From Bacillus zhangzhouensis (GTDB lineage: Bacteria > Bacillota > Bacilli > Bacillales > Bacillaceae), in contig CP099514.1 of the NCBI GenBank assembly GCA_025809375.1, forward strand, positions 2,903,528 to 2,967,527: a DNA stretch of 64,000 nucleotides. Direction: 5' to 3'. The translations under genes and the position numbers were made by a program. This document shows positions 17,582-25,735 of this stretch, one piece after another. The notes under the pieces are model-generated. The model saw only the letters and a list, made by a program, of their open reading frames with translations. It had not been told where the DNA came from and did not search any database. The number at the start of each line of letters is the position of its first letter. Positions within the stretch are counted from its first letter, which is position 1.

Positions 17582-17767
17582 TCAGAAGATGAGGGAATGT
17601 CCTTTCTTGATTAAACGTTTGTTTAACATAGGAAAAAACCAGCTGCATGCAGCAGCCGACCATGGTTCATACCGTTTTCCCTTCGTTTCGGTCACCAAGT
17701 ATCTCACAAATAAGAAGGCATCTACGACGATGACCGCATAGATGAGGAAGAGATTACTGATACCCAT
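17582..17767 (-). CDS. Small hypothetical membrane protein
   Basis: 61 residues, not recognised. One hydrophobic segment (LFLIYAVIVVDAFLFVRYLV, about 6-25) is followed by a basic tail. I see no good ribosome site, so this may not be a real gene. It lies upstream of, and on the same strand as, the glycosyltransferase fusion. Confidence 0.3.
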   Translation of the reverse strand: MGISNLFLIYAVIVVDAFLFVRYLVTETKGKRYEPWSAAACSWFFPMLNKRLIKKGHSLIF

Positions 17768-17908
17768 CGTGCTTAAAAATCATCCATTCCGATTTTCATT
17801 TTCATAACCCCACTTTTGTCTCTGTACTCTATGAAAAGTCATTTCCCTCACTTCCTTTCATTTCACATTTCGATGTTTTATAACAAATATATTTCATTTG
17901 TATATCTT

Positions 17909-17935
17909 TGAAACTTTTTAAGAGAAGGAAACGTC
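17909..17935 (+). promoter_or_regulatory. Candidate ECF-sigma promoter upstream of tagT
   Basis: TGAAAC (17909-17914), a 17-base spacer and CGTC (17932-17935) match the consensus used by cell-envelope-stress sigma factors such as SigM and SigX (TGAAAC-N16/17-CGTC). The leader to tagT would be about 110 bases. The rest of 17768-18054 shows no gene. Confidence 0.5.
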
Positions 17936-18054
17936 AATTAAGCGTTAGCGAAAAAAATGTCGCACTATATCCCGTTTTAAGGTATATTTGTTTTAGTTTG
18001 CAAGCATAAAGAAGGACATATTTACTATAAAATTATAGCGAGGGTTTAAAATAT

Positions 18055-19020
18055 ATGGATCAATCACGAAGTAAACGCAAAGGAAAAAAGCGTTTAAAAC
18101 CATGGGTGAAAGTCACTCTTTTTATATTTAGTATTCTGTTATTGACAACTGCTTCAGTCACGGGCTATGCCTACTATAAAATAACCAATGCAGCAAAAAA
18201 GGCACAAGTATCTCTTGATCGAGGTGCACAATCTGTGAAACGGATTGAAGCATTTGATCCAGGAAAAGACAGCTTTTCTGTCTTGCTCCTTGGAATTGAC
18301 AGCAGACCGGGCGAAACAGTGAAACAAGCACGAAGCGACGCAATGGTGTTGGCAACTATTAACCGCACAAATAAAACCGTTACATTATTAAGCATTCCAA
18401 GAGACTCATACGTTAATATTCCAGGCCACGGTTTTGATAAAATTACTCATGCACACGCATATGGCGGTGCGGATTTAACAGTAAGTACAGTTGAAAATTT
18501 ACTAGATATTCCGGTCGATTTTGTCATCCAAAGTAATTTCGTAGCATTTAAAGAAATCGTCAACGAATTAAACGGTGTTCCTATTAACATCAAGGATGAT
18601 TACCTAGTAAAACAGATTAAGAAAGATACAAAAGGCAAGGTTGTGCTTCAAACCGGAACTCATACACTGGATGGGGATCAAGCGCTCGCTTATGTGAGAA
18701 CAAGAAAAGCAGATAGTGACTTAATGCGTGGACAGCGTCAAATGGAAGTGTTAAAAGCCATTTTTGATAAATCAAAATCATTAACATCTATTCCATCATA
18801 CGACAATATCATTGATACACTCGGCAATAATGTTACAACTACCCTTTCAATGAAAGAGCTAATCGGGCTTTTCCCGCTTTTGACGTCATTGAAATCGGTT
18901 GATACCATTCAACTAAAAGGCTCTGATTACCAGCCAAATGGAGTTTATTATTACCAATTAGATCAAAACCAGCTGAACAAAGTGAAGACTGAATTGAAAA
19001 AACAGCTTGAATTATCATAA
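18055..19020 (+). CDS. tagT: LytR-CpsA-Psr family wall polymer ligase (TagT/YwtF type)
   Basis: 321 residues. A basic N-terminus, one membrane helix (about 22-42) and an extracellular LCP domain. Visible motifs are LLLGIDSRPGE, RSDAMVL, LLSIPRDSYVNIPGHG, KITHAHAYGG and ALAYVRTRKADSDLMRGQRQ; the Asp and Arg residues hold Mg and the polyprenyl pyrophosphate. It transfers wall teichoic acid or similar polymers onto peptidoglycan. Similarity to B. subtilis YwtF, as I recall it, runs the whole length, and the next gene is ywtE as there. Its terminator is interrupted by an IS. Confidence 0.88.
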   Translation: MDQSRSKRKGKKRLKPWVKVTLFIFSILLLTTASVTGYAYYKITNAAKKAQVSLDRGAQSVKRIEAFDPGKDSFSVLLLGIDSRPGETVKQARSDAMVLATINRTNKTVTLLSIPRDSYVNIPGHGFDKITHAHAYGGADLTVSTVENLLDIPVDFVIQSNFVAFKEIVNELNGVPINIKDDYLVKQIKKDTKGKVVLQTGTHTLDGDQALAYVRTRKADSDLMRGQRQMEVLKAIFDKSKSLTSIPSYDNIIDTLGNNVTTTLSMKELIGLFPLLTSLKSVDTIQLKGSDYQPNGVYYYQLDQNQLNKVKTELKKQLELS

Positions 19021-19132
19021 ATAGAAGCGTCCTCAAGGGGACTGACCCCATAAGATGAGACTAATAAAAAACACCTTCAAGTTTGAAAACGGATCGTTGT
19101 GATCCGAAATAAAACATGGAGGTGTTTTTTCT

Positions 19133-19465
19133 ATGGGGACAAGAATAAGTTATCCGGTTGAAGTCAAACAGAAGGCTGTAGACATGAGATTGGCAGGCGT
19201 ATCTATGAAAGAGATCATGGAGGAATTGAATATCAAGAATAAGACGCAGGTTCAGACATGGGTGAGGTGGCATAAGGCTGGGGATACACACCGGTTCGAA
19301 CAGCCTGTTGGAAAACAATATACCTATGGAAAGGGGCCCGAGTACTCTTCCGAATTAGAGAGACTACAGGCAGAAAATCGCTATCTGAGTCAACAGAATG
19401 AAGTTTTAAAAAAGTACAACGAATTGGAAAGGAAGTTGATAAGGAAACGTCAATCAAACTGGTAG
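19133..19465 (+). CDS. IS3-family transposase OrfA
   Basis: 110 residues. An N-terminal helix-turn-helix (YPVEVKQKAVDMRLAGVSMKEIMEEL) binds the ends, and a C-terminal leucine-zipper-like stretch (LERLQAENRYLSQQNEVLKK) drives dimerisation. AAAAAAG at 19408-19414 is in the A_AAA_AAG phase, the canonical -1 frameshift signal, and the -1 frame then stays open into orfB. OrfAB made by frameshifting would be the full transposase. Confidence 0.88.
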   Translation: MGTRISYPVEVKQKAVDMRLAGVSMKEIMEELNIKNKTQVQTWVRWHKAGDTHRFEQPVGKQYTYGKGPEYSSELERLQAENRYLSQQNEVLKKYNELERKLIRKRQSNW

Positions 19466-19470
19466 AAGAA

Positions 19471-20283
19471 TTGTGCAAAACGATGACGGTACAGGACATT
19501 TGTGTCCACTTAGGTATCTCACGTAGTTCGTACTATAGATGGAAAAAGGATCGGACTCAGAATCATTCTAAAAGACAGCTAGAGAAACAAATCGGCACGT
19601 TGTGCCGAGAGCACAAGTATCGATATGGATATCGAAAAATCACAGCCCTACTAAAAATGAGAATGCGTATTAACCATAAAACTGTTCAACGTATTATGCA
19701 GAAAAACCAGTGGCAGTGCCGGGTTAAAATGAAAAAGCGTAAGAAGAATGGGCAGCCCTATGCCGTGGCCGGTAATGTACTGGATCGAAACTTTCAGTCT
19801 GATCGCCCTCTTGAAAAACTAGTAACGGACATCACATATTTGCCTTATGGACAGAAACCATTGTATCTTTCCAGTATATTGGATTTATATAATGGAGAAG
19901 TGATTGCTTTTACGATTGGTGATAAGCAGGACACAGACTTTATCTTAAACACACTTGATCAGCTCCCAGCACTGCCTGAGAACTGCGTGTTACATAGCGA
20001 CCAAGGTTCTGTGTATACATCTTACGAGTATCAGAAAGCTGTTCATATAAAAGGCATTACCATGAGCATGTCCCGTAAAGGGACACCCGCTGATAATGCC
20101 TCCATCGAATCGTTTCATTCCACGCTAAAGTCTGAAACGTTCTATCTTAACAGGATTGACCGAACTACAACTTCCATCGTAGAACGCACTGTCAAAGATT
20201 ACATTTATTATTATAACAACATTCGTATTCAAACGAAACTAAACAACCAATCACCGATAAACTATCGGCAATTGGCTGTATAA
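19471..20283 (+). CDS. IS3-family transposase OrfB (DDE integrase domain)
   Basis: 270 residues from the first ATG, but the frame is open back to the frameshift site at about 19414. HTH_21 region (YRWKKDRTQNHSK), then the rve domain: LVTDITYLPYG (first Asp), LHSDQGSVYTS (second Asp) and NASIESFHSTLKSE (Glu), so the DDE triad is complete. It ends QSPINYRQLAV, usual for IS150-like elements. The reading frame is intact. Confidence 0.92.
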   Translation: MCKTMTVQDICVHLGISRSSYYRWKKDRTQNHSKRQLEKQIGTLCREHKYRYGYRKITALLKMRMRINHKTVQRIMQKNQWQCRVKMKKRKKNGQPYAVAGNVLDRNFQSDRPLEKLVTDITYLPYGQKPLYLSSILDLYNGEVIAFTIGDKQDTDFILNTLDQLPALPENCVLHSDQGSVYTSYEYQKAVHIKGITMSMSRKGTPADNASIESFHSTLKSETFYLNRIDRTTTSIVERTVKDYIYYYNNIRIQTKLNNQSPINYRQLAV

Positions 20284-20466
20284 AGGTGTTTTGACCCTGT
20301 CTCAAAAACGGGGGTCAGTCCCAAGGGAGGGCGCTTTTTCTTATTTCCTTGATCATTCGTTCATTTTTGTTTAGCCTTGATAGTGACAGCCTTTATTTAT
20401 GAGAATGAAGAAAATCGTACATACTTTGAAGAGGCTATTGCATGAATGAAGGAGGATGTGACAGCG

Positions 20467-21348
20467 ATGAAAAAAATGATTGCGATTGATTTAGACGGTA
20501 CACTCTTAAATACAAAAAGTGAAATATCCGCTCAAAACCGAAAAGCATTGATTCGTGCAAAGGATGCTGGATATATTGTGACCATCTGTACAGGGCGGGC
20601 AACTTTTGATGTAAAGGAGCTGCTTGGCGATTTGGACATCCCCATTATTGCGGCAAACGGCGGGACTGTCCATACAGAAGGATACGAGCTCTTCAGCCGA
20701 ATCACATTGGACCAAGAAGCGGGCAAGCAGGCTGCAAAGGCATTAGTGGAACGAAACATTTACTTTGAAGTCTATACAGATGATGCTCTCCTCTCCCCTT
20801 TTGATGGAAAAGAGAAGCTGAAAGCAGAATTTGATCTGATCGTAAGCGCAAATCCAAATGAGGATCTCGCTGATCTCTGGGAAGGAGCCATGACGCAATT
20901 TAAACAATTTGGCATCAAACCAGTGGATGATATCCGTCAGATTTTTGAGTCGAATGAACCGACTTATAAATTACTCTGTTTCTCGTTTGATATGAACAAA
21001 CTAAACGAAGCACAAAATCTTCTGGCAGACATGCCCGAACTTTCATTGACCTCGTCTGGAAAACATATTATTGAGGTGCTGCCAAAAGAATCTGGAAAAG
21101 GACATGCCTTGAAAAAGCTTGCAGCCCATTATGGCGTAGACCGCTCACATATTTATGCGATTGGCGACAGTCCAAACGATCTTTCTATGTTTGAAGAAGC
21201 AGGCCACCGGATTGCCATGGGGAATGCTGTTGATGTCATTAAAAATAAGAGCACCTACATCACAAAAGGGAATCATGAAGATGGCGTCGCTTATTTTATT
21301 GATCTTCTTTTACAAAATCAATTCCATGAAAAAAAGACGCTTGTCTGA
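20467..21348 (+). CDS. ywtE: HAD-superfamily (Cof-type) sugar phosphatase
   Basis: 293 residues from ATG 20467, preceded by GGAGG at 8-13 bases. Motif I is IAIDLDGTLLN with nucleophile and acid Asp residues; motif II is CTGRA; motifs III and IV are KESGKGHALKKL and AIGDSPNDLSMFEEAG. The C2 cap lies between. B. subtilis YwtE is reported to dephosphorylate a riboflavin intermediate; members of this family are promiscuous. It follows tagT as in B. subtilis but now sits behind the IS, which may affect read-through expression. Confidence 0.85.
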   Translation: MKKMIAIDLDGTLLNTKSEISAQNRKALIRAKDAGYIVTICTGRATFDVKELLGDLDIPIIAANGGTVHTEGYELFSRITLDQEAGKQAAKALVERNIYFEVYTDDALLSPFDGKEKLKAEFDLIVSANPNEDLADLWEGAMTQFKQFGIKPVDDIRQIFESNEPTYKLLCFSFDMNKLNEAQNLLADMPELSLTSSGKHIIEVLPKESGKGHALKKLAAHYGVDRSHIYAIGDSPNDLSMFEEAGHRIAMGNAVDVIKNKSTYITKGNHEDGVAYFIDLLLQNQFHEKKTLV

Positions 21349-21364
21349 TCAGCGCCTAGAAAGA

Positions 21365-21405
21365 AGTCCGAAAGTCCAATAAAAGGATTGATCGGGCTTT
21401 TTCTT
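21365..21405. terminator. Terminator between ywtE and pgdS
   Basis: AGTCCGA and TCCAAT pair with GGATTG and TCGGGCT, followed by TTTTTC on the plus strand. The T run abuts the convergent pgdS stop. Confidence 0.6.
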
Positions 21406-22628
21406 TATTTTTTGATTCTAACAGCCGTTTCATATTTGTCCTTCCAGTACGCACTTGTTTTCATATTGGTTAAGACAACACCGTTTGAAACAGTCACATG
21501 AATGACTTGATTTGATCCTGCATAAATCGCTGGTATCAATGATGTCCCGCTGAAGAAGACAAGATCTCCCGGCTTAAGCTCAGAACGTTTCACAGGCGTA
21601 CCTGCTTTGACTTGACCTGATGCATAGCGAGGCAGCTCAATGCCAAGCACTTCTCGATACACGTACTGCGTGAACCCTGCTGTATCAAATCCTTGCTTTG
21701 GGTTCGTACCGCCTTTGACATAAGGGACTTCGCCAATATACGCAGCGGCTTTTGATACGATAGGGTCCTCTTTCGAAAGATCCAAATCTGTTAATCGTTT
21801 CGCACCTGTCCATTTCTCGCGCCAATACGATTCAGACAAATAAGAAATTGTCACACTTTCAGAACGGCTCGCATGAATAAAGCGATCGCCTCCAATATAC
21901 ATACCTACATGAGAAATTCCGGGCTTATATGTGTTGCTAAAAAAGACAAAATCCCCAGGGCGAATATCGTCTAATGCCACTTTTTCTCCAACGATCCACT
22001 GCTGTTCAGCACTTCGAGGTAAATAAATTCCAAGTGATTTTTCAAATAAATACTGTAAAAAACCTGAGCAATCGAATCCAGTCTTTGGATCTGCTCCTCC
22101 AAATACATAAGGAATTCCTAAATAGGTCATCGCATCTTTTACTAGAGGATCATCAGAAATTTCTTGTGTGCCGGGCAGGCGTTTGACCGCATAAAATCGA
22201 TCTGTCCAATATTTGCTTTGGCTGACATCCGTTTTCACTACACCTTGACTAAGCGTGGTGTGGATGACTTGATCGTTCCCAGCGTACAGCCCGACATGCG
22301 TTGGGATCTCCTTCGTTTCTTCAAGGCTTCTGAAATACACAAGGTCACCGGGCTGCGCTTTATCCCATGATACCTTTTTTCCAATGTGATATTGGTCAAT
22401 TACCTTCCGCGGCAAATCAAAAGCTTCTGAAGTCTTGTACACATATTGAATAAACCCAGATGCATCAAAGCCCGTTTTTGGATCGGTTCCTCCTTTATGA
22501 TAAGGTATTCCAATCAGCTTTTCCGCTTGCTCCAAAAGAGATGGTGTTTGAGCAGATACCATTGATTGGGACATGAACATCAGCCCTACAAGCGCACATC
22601 CTCCAATCAACATTCCTTTCCATTTCAT
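21405..22628 (-). CDS. pgdS: Poly-gamma-glutamate hydrolase with three NlpC/P60-type domains
   Basis: 407 residues. Signal peptide about 1-26 (cleavage after VSAQ-region), so secreted. Three repeats of the NlpC/P60 fold start near residues 32, 160 and 287. Only the middle one is complete: Cys187 (TGFDCSGF), His240 (ISHVGMY) and His252 (FIHASR). The first has Ala56 (FDASGF) and the third Thr316 (FDTAGF) in place of Cys, and the third also lacks the first His. It degrades the gamma-PGA made by the adjacent pgs operon, as PgdS/YwtD does. A SigD-like promoter lies upstream. Confidence 0.9.
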   Translation of the reverse strand: MKWKGMLIGGCALVGLMFMSQSMVSAQTPSLLEQAEKLIGIPYHKGGTDPKTGFDASGFIQYVYKTSEAFDLPRKVIDQYHIGKKVSWDKAQPGDLVYFRSLEETKEIPTHVGLYAGNDQVIHTTLSQGVVKTDVSQSKYWTDRFYAVKRLPGTQEISDDPLVKDAMTYLGIPYVFGGADPKTGFDCSGFLQYLFEKSLGIYLPRSAEQQWIVGEKVALDDIRPGDFVFFSNTYKPGISHVGMYIGGDRFIHASRSESVTISYLSESYWREKWTGAKRLTDLDLSKEDPIVSKAAAYIGEVPYVKGGTNPKQGFDTAGFTQYVYREVLGIELPRYASGQVKAGTPVKRSELKPGDLVFFSGTSLIPAIYAGSNQVIHVTVSNGVVLTNMKTSAYWKDKYETAVRIKK

Positions 22629-22653
22629 GATCCTTTCCCTCCTATCTTCTATC

Positions 22654-22679
22654 GTTTCGACATGACACCTTTCATTTTA
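22654..22679 (-). promoter_or_regulatory. Candidate sigma-D promoter of pgdS
   Basis: On the minus strand TAAA (22676-22679), a 14-base spacer and GTCGAAAC (22654-22661; 5/8 match to GCCGATAT). B. subtilis pgdS is SigD-dependent, which makes this weak match worth noting. Confidence 0.4.
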
Positions 22680-22736
22680 CACCCTTTCCGGACAAAAAAA
22701 GAGCACGCAATGTGCATGCCCTTTATCCTTTTTAGG

Positions 22737-22907
22737 TTATTTACCTGCTTCCGCTTTTGACTGCTTTTGCTGTTCAATTTTCTGCATTTCAACCGAAATC
22801 TTTTGTTTTTCGTGATCTGTCAGACTGTCACTAAATTTAAAAGCAGACATAAAGACAAAGACTAAAATTAACGCAACAAACGGCCAGCTTGCTTTTAGGA
22901 ATTTCAT
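22737..22907 (-). CDS. pgsE: PgsE, small protein of the poly-gamma-glutamate synthase operon
   Basis: 56 residues. It begins MKFLKASWPFVALILVFVFM, a single membrane helix, followed by a charged, Glu/Gln/Lys-rich tail (about 27-56). The ATG overlaps the pgsA stop in an ATGA arrangement, with GAGAAG before it. B. subtilis has a 55-residue YwtC/PgsE at the same place, which supports production of gamma-PGA. Its exact role is unclear. Confidence 0.85.
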   Translation of the reverse strand: MKFLKASWPFVALILVFVFMSAFKFSDSLTDHEKQKISVEMQKIEQQKQSKAEAGK

Positions 22908-24073
22908 TTCTTCTCTTTCCCTCCGTTTTCTTTTAAGTTTTTAACTTTATCAGCGTGATCTACTTCAAAGAAAATGTGTCCGTCTTTTTCTTTCCAATCC
23001 GCATTCGTCCCATTGGTCAGCATACGGATAATGGTTTTTGATTCTAGAGATCCTGCTTTTACTGGAGCAGGTGTTGCTTCTTTGATGTACATTGGGACAA
23101 CTTCAAATGTCGCTTTTCCATCTTTATTCAAATGATACTGAACAAGTGCAGAATCACGTGTTCTTGACCAGCCTTGGTCAAAAATAAAGTTTCCAAGGCT
23201 ATAGAAAATCGCTGTTCCGTTATAGACTTCCATCGGTTCAAGGACGTGCGGGTGAGCACCGATAATGATATCAGCTCCGGCCTTAGACATCGCTTTTGCC
23301 AATTCTCTTTGTCTGTCGTTTACTTCATTGTTGTACTCCTGTCCCCAGTGAGTATGAACAACGACGAGATCTGCCTTTTCAGCAGCATGCGAAATCATCG
23401 GAATAAAGATAGATGGATCGGCTGGCAGAATACCCGTCTGGCGATTCGTAGCTTTGAAATCTTTCCCGTACACATCTGTAAAACCAAGTGTAGCAATTTT
23501 GACACCATTTACTTCTTTGTACGAAATGTTCTGCTTCGCATCTTGGAGGTTACGACCTGCACCTGTATAATCCATGCCGGCTCGTTCAAAGGCATTGATC
23601 GTGTTGTTCATCCCTTTTTCACCATAGTCTGCCGCATGGTTATTCGCAAAGTTTAAGACAGAGAAATTTAAATCTTTCAACGTTTGGACAGAATCTTCAT
23701 CTGTTTTTAAATAAATATTCTTTTGGGCTGCTTGTTCCTTATCTGATGCAACTGGATGCTCAAAGTTGCCTGTCACATAATCTGATACATCAAAATATGG
23801 CTTGGCATAGCGAAAGAGATACTGTTTTCCATAGCGGTCTGTTACTTTCTCTACATTTCTTCCAAACATAATGTCACCGACAAACGAAGCGGTCAGGATG
23901 TTTTCTGGATTCTTATGTACAGTCGGCACTTGTGCTTTCCCGATAAACGTAAATAGAAATGTACAAGCAATGACAATCGGTAAAGCAATCAGTACGTGTT
24001 TATTCGTCTTTTTCTTTTGATTCTTTGTGATTTTCAGCAGCTTTTCCTGAAAGCTCAATTTTTTATTCATCAT
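22904..24073 (-). CDS. pgsA: Poly-gamma-glutamate export/synthesis protein PgsA (CapA)
   Basis: 389 residues from ATG 24073 (an adjacent ATG at 24070 is equally possible), with AAGGTG upstream. N-terminal anchor about 28-46, then a CapA metallophosphatase-like ectodomain: ASFVGDIMFGRNVEK, NFANNHAADYGEKGM, VVVHTHWGQEYN, IIGAHPHVLEP and FYSLGNFIFDQGW. It is the extracellular subunit of the PgsBCA membrane complex that moves the growing polymer out. Nearly collinear with B. subtilis YwtB from memory. Confidence 0.92.
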   Translation of the reverse strand: MMNKKLSFQEKLLKITKNQKKKTNKHVLIALPIVIACTFLFTFIGKAQVPTVHKNPENILTASFVGDIMFGRNVEKVTDRYGKQYLFRYAKPYFDVSDYVTGNFEHPVASDKEQAAQKNIYLKTDEDSVQTLKDLNFSVLNFANNHAADYGEKGMNNTINAFERAGMDYTGAGRNLQDAKQNISYKEVNGVKIATLGFTDVYGKDFKATNRQTGILPADPSIFIPMISHAAEKADLVVVHTHWGQEYNNEVNDRQRELAKAMSKAGADIIIGAHPHVLEPMEVYNGTAIFYSLGNFIFDQGWSRTRDSALVQYHLNKDGKATFEVVPMYIKEATPAPVKAGSLESKTIIRMLTNGTNADWKEKDGHIFFEVDHADKVKNLKENGGKEKK

Positions 24074-24088
24074 TGGACACACCTTATC

Positions 24089-24538
24089 TTAAAATAGATA
24101 GTAAACATACATGATGGCAAATGTTGCACCACTTAGAAGTAACGTGCTTCCAAGGGTAATCGTAAGACCCTGCTTTTGAATCGTATTTGCAATCAATCCA
24201 GGGACAATGATTCCGATTCCGCGGAATTCTGCTATTTCAAATGGAACCACTGGATAGAAGAAATCAAATATCAGCTTTAAGGCAATCCCTGTAATCAGCA
24301 TCGCAGCAAATTTTCTGCGTCCGTATAAAATCATAAATTTTGATAGACCAAAGCGAACGATCACATACGTAAGCAAGCTGACAGATAAGACGACTAAAAT
24401 AAAGACCGGCTGATTAAATACGAGTGCCAGATAACCTGGGACAACGAGTCCAGCTGGTACGATTCCTGTTTTTTCTGCAAAGATTAAACTGAGTAGAACA
24501 CCTAAAATTAGCGAGATATAAAGATCTGATCCGAACAT
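24089..24538 (-). CDS. pgsC: Poly-gamma-glutamate synthase membrane subunit PgsC (CapC)
   Basis: 149 residues with about four or five membrane helices (LYISLILGVLLSLIFAEKTG; LVVPGYLALVFNQPVFILVVLS). Length and hydrophobicity match PgsC/CapC, the integral partner of the ligase PgsB. AGGAGG lies before the ATG. It is 15 bases after pgsB and 16 before pgsA. Confidence 0.93.
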   Translation of the reverse strand: MFGSDLYISLILGVLLSLIFAEKTGIVPAGLVVPGYLALVFNQPVFILVVLSVSLLTYVIVRFGLSKFMILYGRRKFAAMLITGIALKLIFDFFYPVVPFEIAEFRGIGIIVPGLIANTIQKQGLTITLGSTLLLSGATFAIMYVYYLF

Positions 24539-24553
24539 TTTCGATATTTCCTC

Positions 24554-25735
24554 CTAGCTGACAAGCTGCTTAATTTTGTATTCTTGAATTTTTTCGATTA
24601 ACGGTTCAGCGGCACCATGGATATTACCGACTCCATAAACCACTCGATTATGAAGCTTTTTCTCAAGCATATTCATAATTTCTTCTGTAGATTGATATTC
24701 AAGGTTGTGTAAATGATCAGCCGGAATTTTTCCTTCCTCATATGCCTTCACAATTGGATCTGTTGTTTCACCAATTAAGACAAGATCACTTGCTTCAATA
24801 TATGGAAGTACATCCTCCGCAAACTGGATCGTTCTATCTACACGATCCGCACGGCAGTTCATAATAATAATCGGTTCATCTGTTGGATATCCAATTTCTT
24901 TCACACGCTTCCAAATATTCAATGTAGATGCTGCGTCATTTGCCGCAAATCCATTTACAAAGTGTCCAGGTGTTTTCGCGTCCATTAACGGAAGAATTCT
25001 CATCGCTCCTGGATCAGGCGGCGCATTTAACATTCCTCTAAATGCCGTATCTTCATCAATCCCTAATGCTTGGGCAACACCAAGTGCCAGTGAAGCATTA
25101 TCTGGGAAAACCATGTACTCAAATTTCCGTAAAAACTCATCAGAAATCTTGGAATTATCTGCAACAATGACTTTTGTGTTGCGTTTTTTCGCAATCTCTT
25201 TAAAGAAATCCGTATATTCACTATCCGTAATAACCAAGTGTCCATTGTAAGGAATTGTCGCTGTAAAGGCTTCTGCTATTTCATCAAGTGTCGGCCCCAT
25301 GACGTCCATATGGTCTTCAAGAACGTTTACGATCACGCCAATGTTTGCTTGAAGCAGCTCTTCCTGAAAGATTATTTGGTAATCTGGATTTACCGCCATA
25401 CATTCACTGACGATGGCATTTGCTCCTCTTTCAACAGTTTCTCTCATAACTTCCTTCTGCTCACCGATATTTGGTCCTTGAGGTTTCCTTTTAATCGGTT
25501 TCTCCTCTGGCGTATCCCAATAAATCATTCTTGCATCTGTTCCCGTTGTTTTGCCGACAGTTTTATAACCTGCCTCCATTAAGATACCGGTTGTCAATCT
25601 TGTAACGGTAGACTTTCCGCGAATACCATTAATATTGACGCGCACCGGCAGGGCATCGATATTTTTCTGGTGACGCTTTTTCTCAATAAAGCCAATCCCT
25701 AACATGATGACACAGGCTATAACGATTAACCACAT
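24554..25735 (-). CDS. pgsB: Poly-gamma-glutamate synthase ligase PgsB (CapB)
   Basis: 393 residues. One N-terminal membrane segment (about 1-17) and a Mur-ligase-like domain. NINGIRGKSTVTRLTTGIL is the ATP-binding P-loop; INVLEDHMDVMGPTLDE and IIMNCRADRVDR follow. It joins glutamate units through gamma-carboxyl amide bonds using ATP. First gene of pgsB-C-A-E, behind a long upstream region with its own promoter. Confidence 0.95.
   Translation of the reverse strand: MWLIVIACVIMLGIGFIEKKRHQKNIDALPVRVNINGIRGKSTVTRLTTGILMEAGYKTVGKTTGTDARMIYWDTPEEKPIKRKPQGPNIGEQKEVMRETVERGANAIVSECMAVNPDYQIIFQEELLQANIGVIVNVLEDHMDVMGPTLDEIAEAFTATIPYNGHLVITDSEYTDFFKEIAKKRNTKVIVADNSKISDEFLRKFEYMVFPDNASLALGVAQALGIDEDTAFRGMLNAPPDPGAMRILPLMDAKTPGHFVNGFAANDAASTLNIWKRVKEIGYPTDEPIIIMNCRADRVDRTIQFAEDVLPYIEASDLVLIGETTDPIVKAYEEGKIPADHLHNLEYQSTEEIMNMLEKKLHNRVVYGVGNIHGAAEPLIEKIQEYKIKQLVS

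Larger units (their letters stand above)
19038..20322 (+). mobile_element. IS3-family insertion sequence, complete (1285 bases)
   Basis: The ends are inverted repeats: GGGACTGACCCC is exact at both tips, and similarity continues inward (GAGAC, AACACCTT) for about 40 bases. The direct repeat AAG flanks the element on both sides (19035-19037 and 20323-20325), a 3-base target duplication typical of IS3. Two overlapping-frame genes, orfA and orfB, fill it. It looks intact and therefore possibly active. Confidence 0.9.
19027..20340 (+). terminator. tagT terminator split by an insertion sequence
   Basis: The left arm GCGTCCTC (19027-19034) and loop AAG lie before the IS. Loop base G, right arm GAGGGCGC (20327-20334) and TTTTTC lie after it. 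Rejoined, they give an 8-base stem (one G-T pair), a 4-base loop and a T run. The two arms are now about 1.3 kb apart. Confidence 0.75.
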
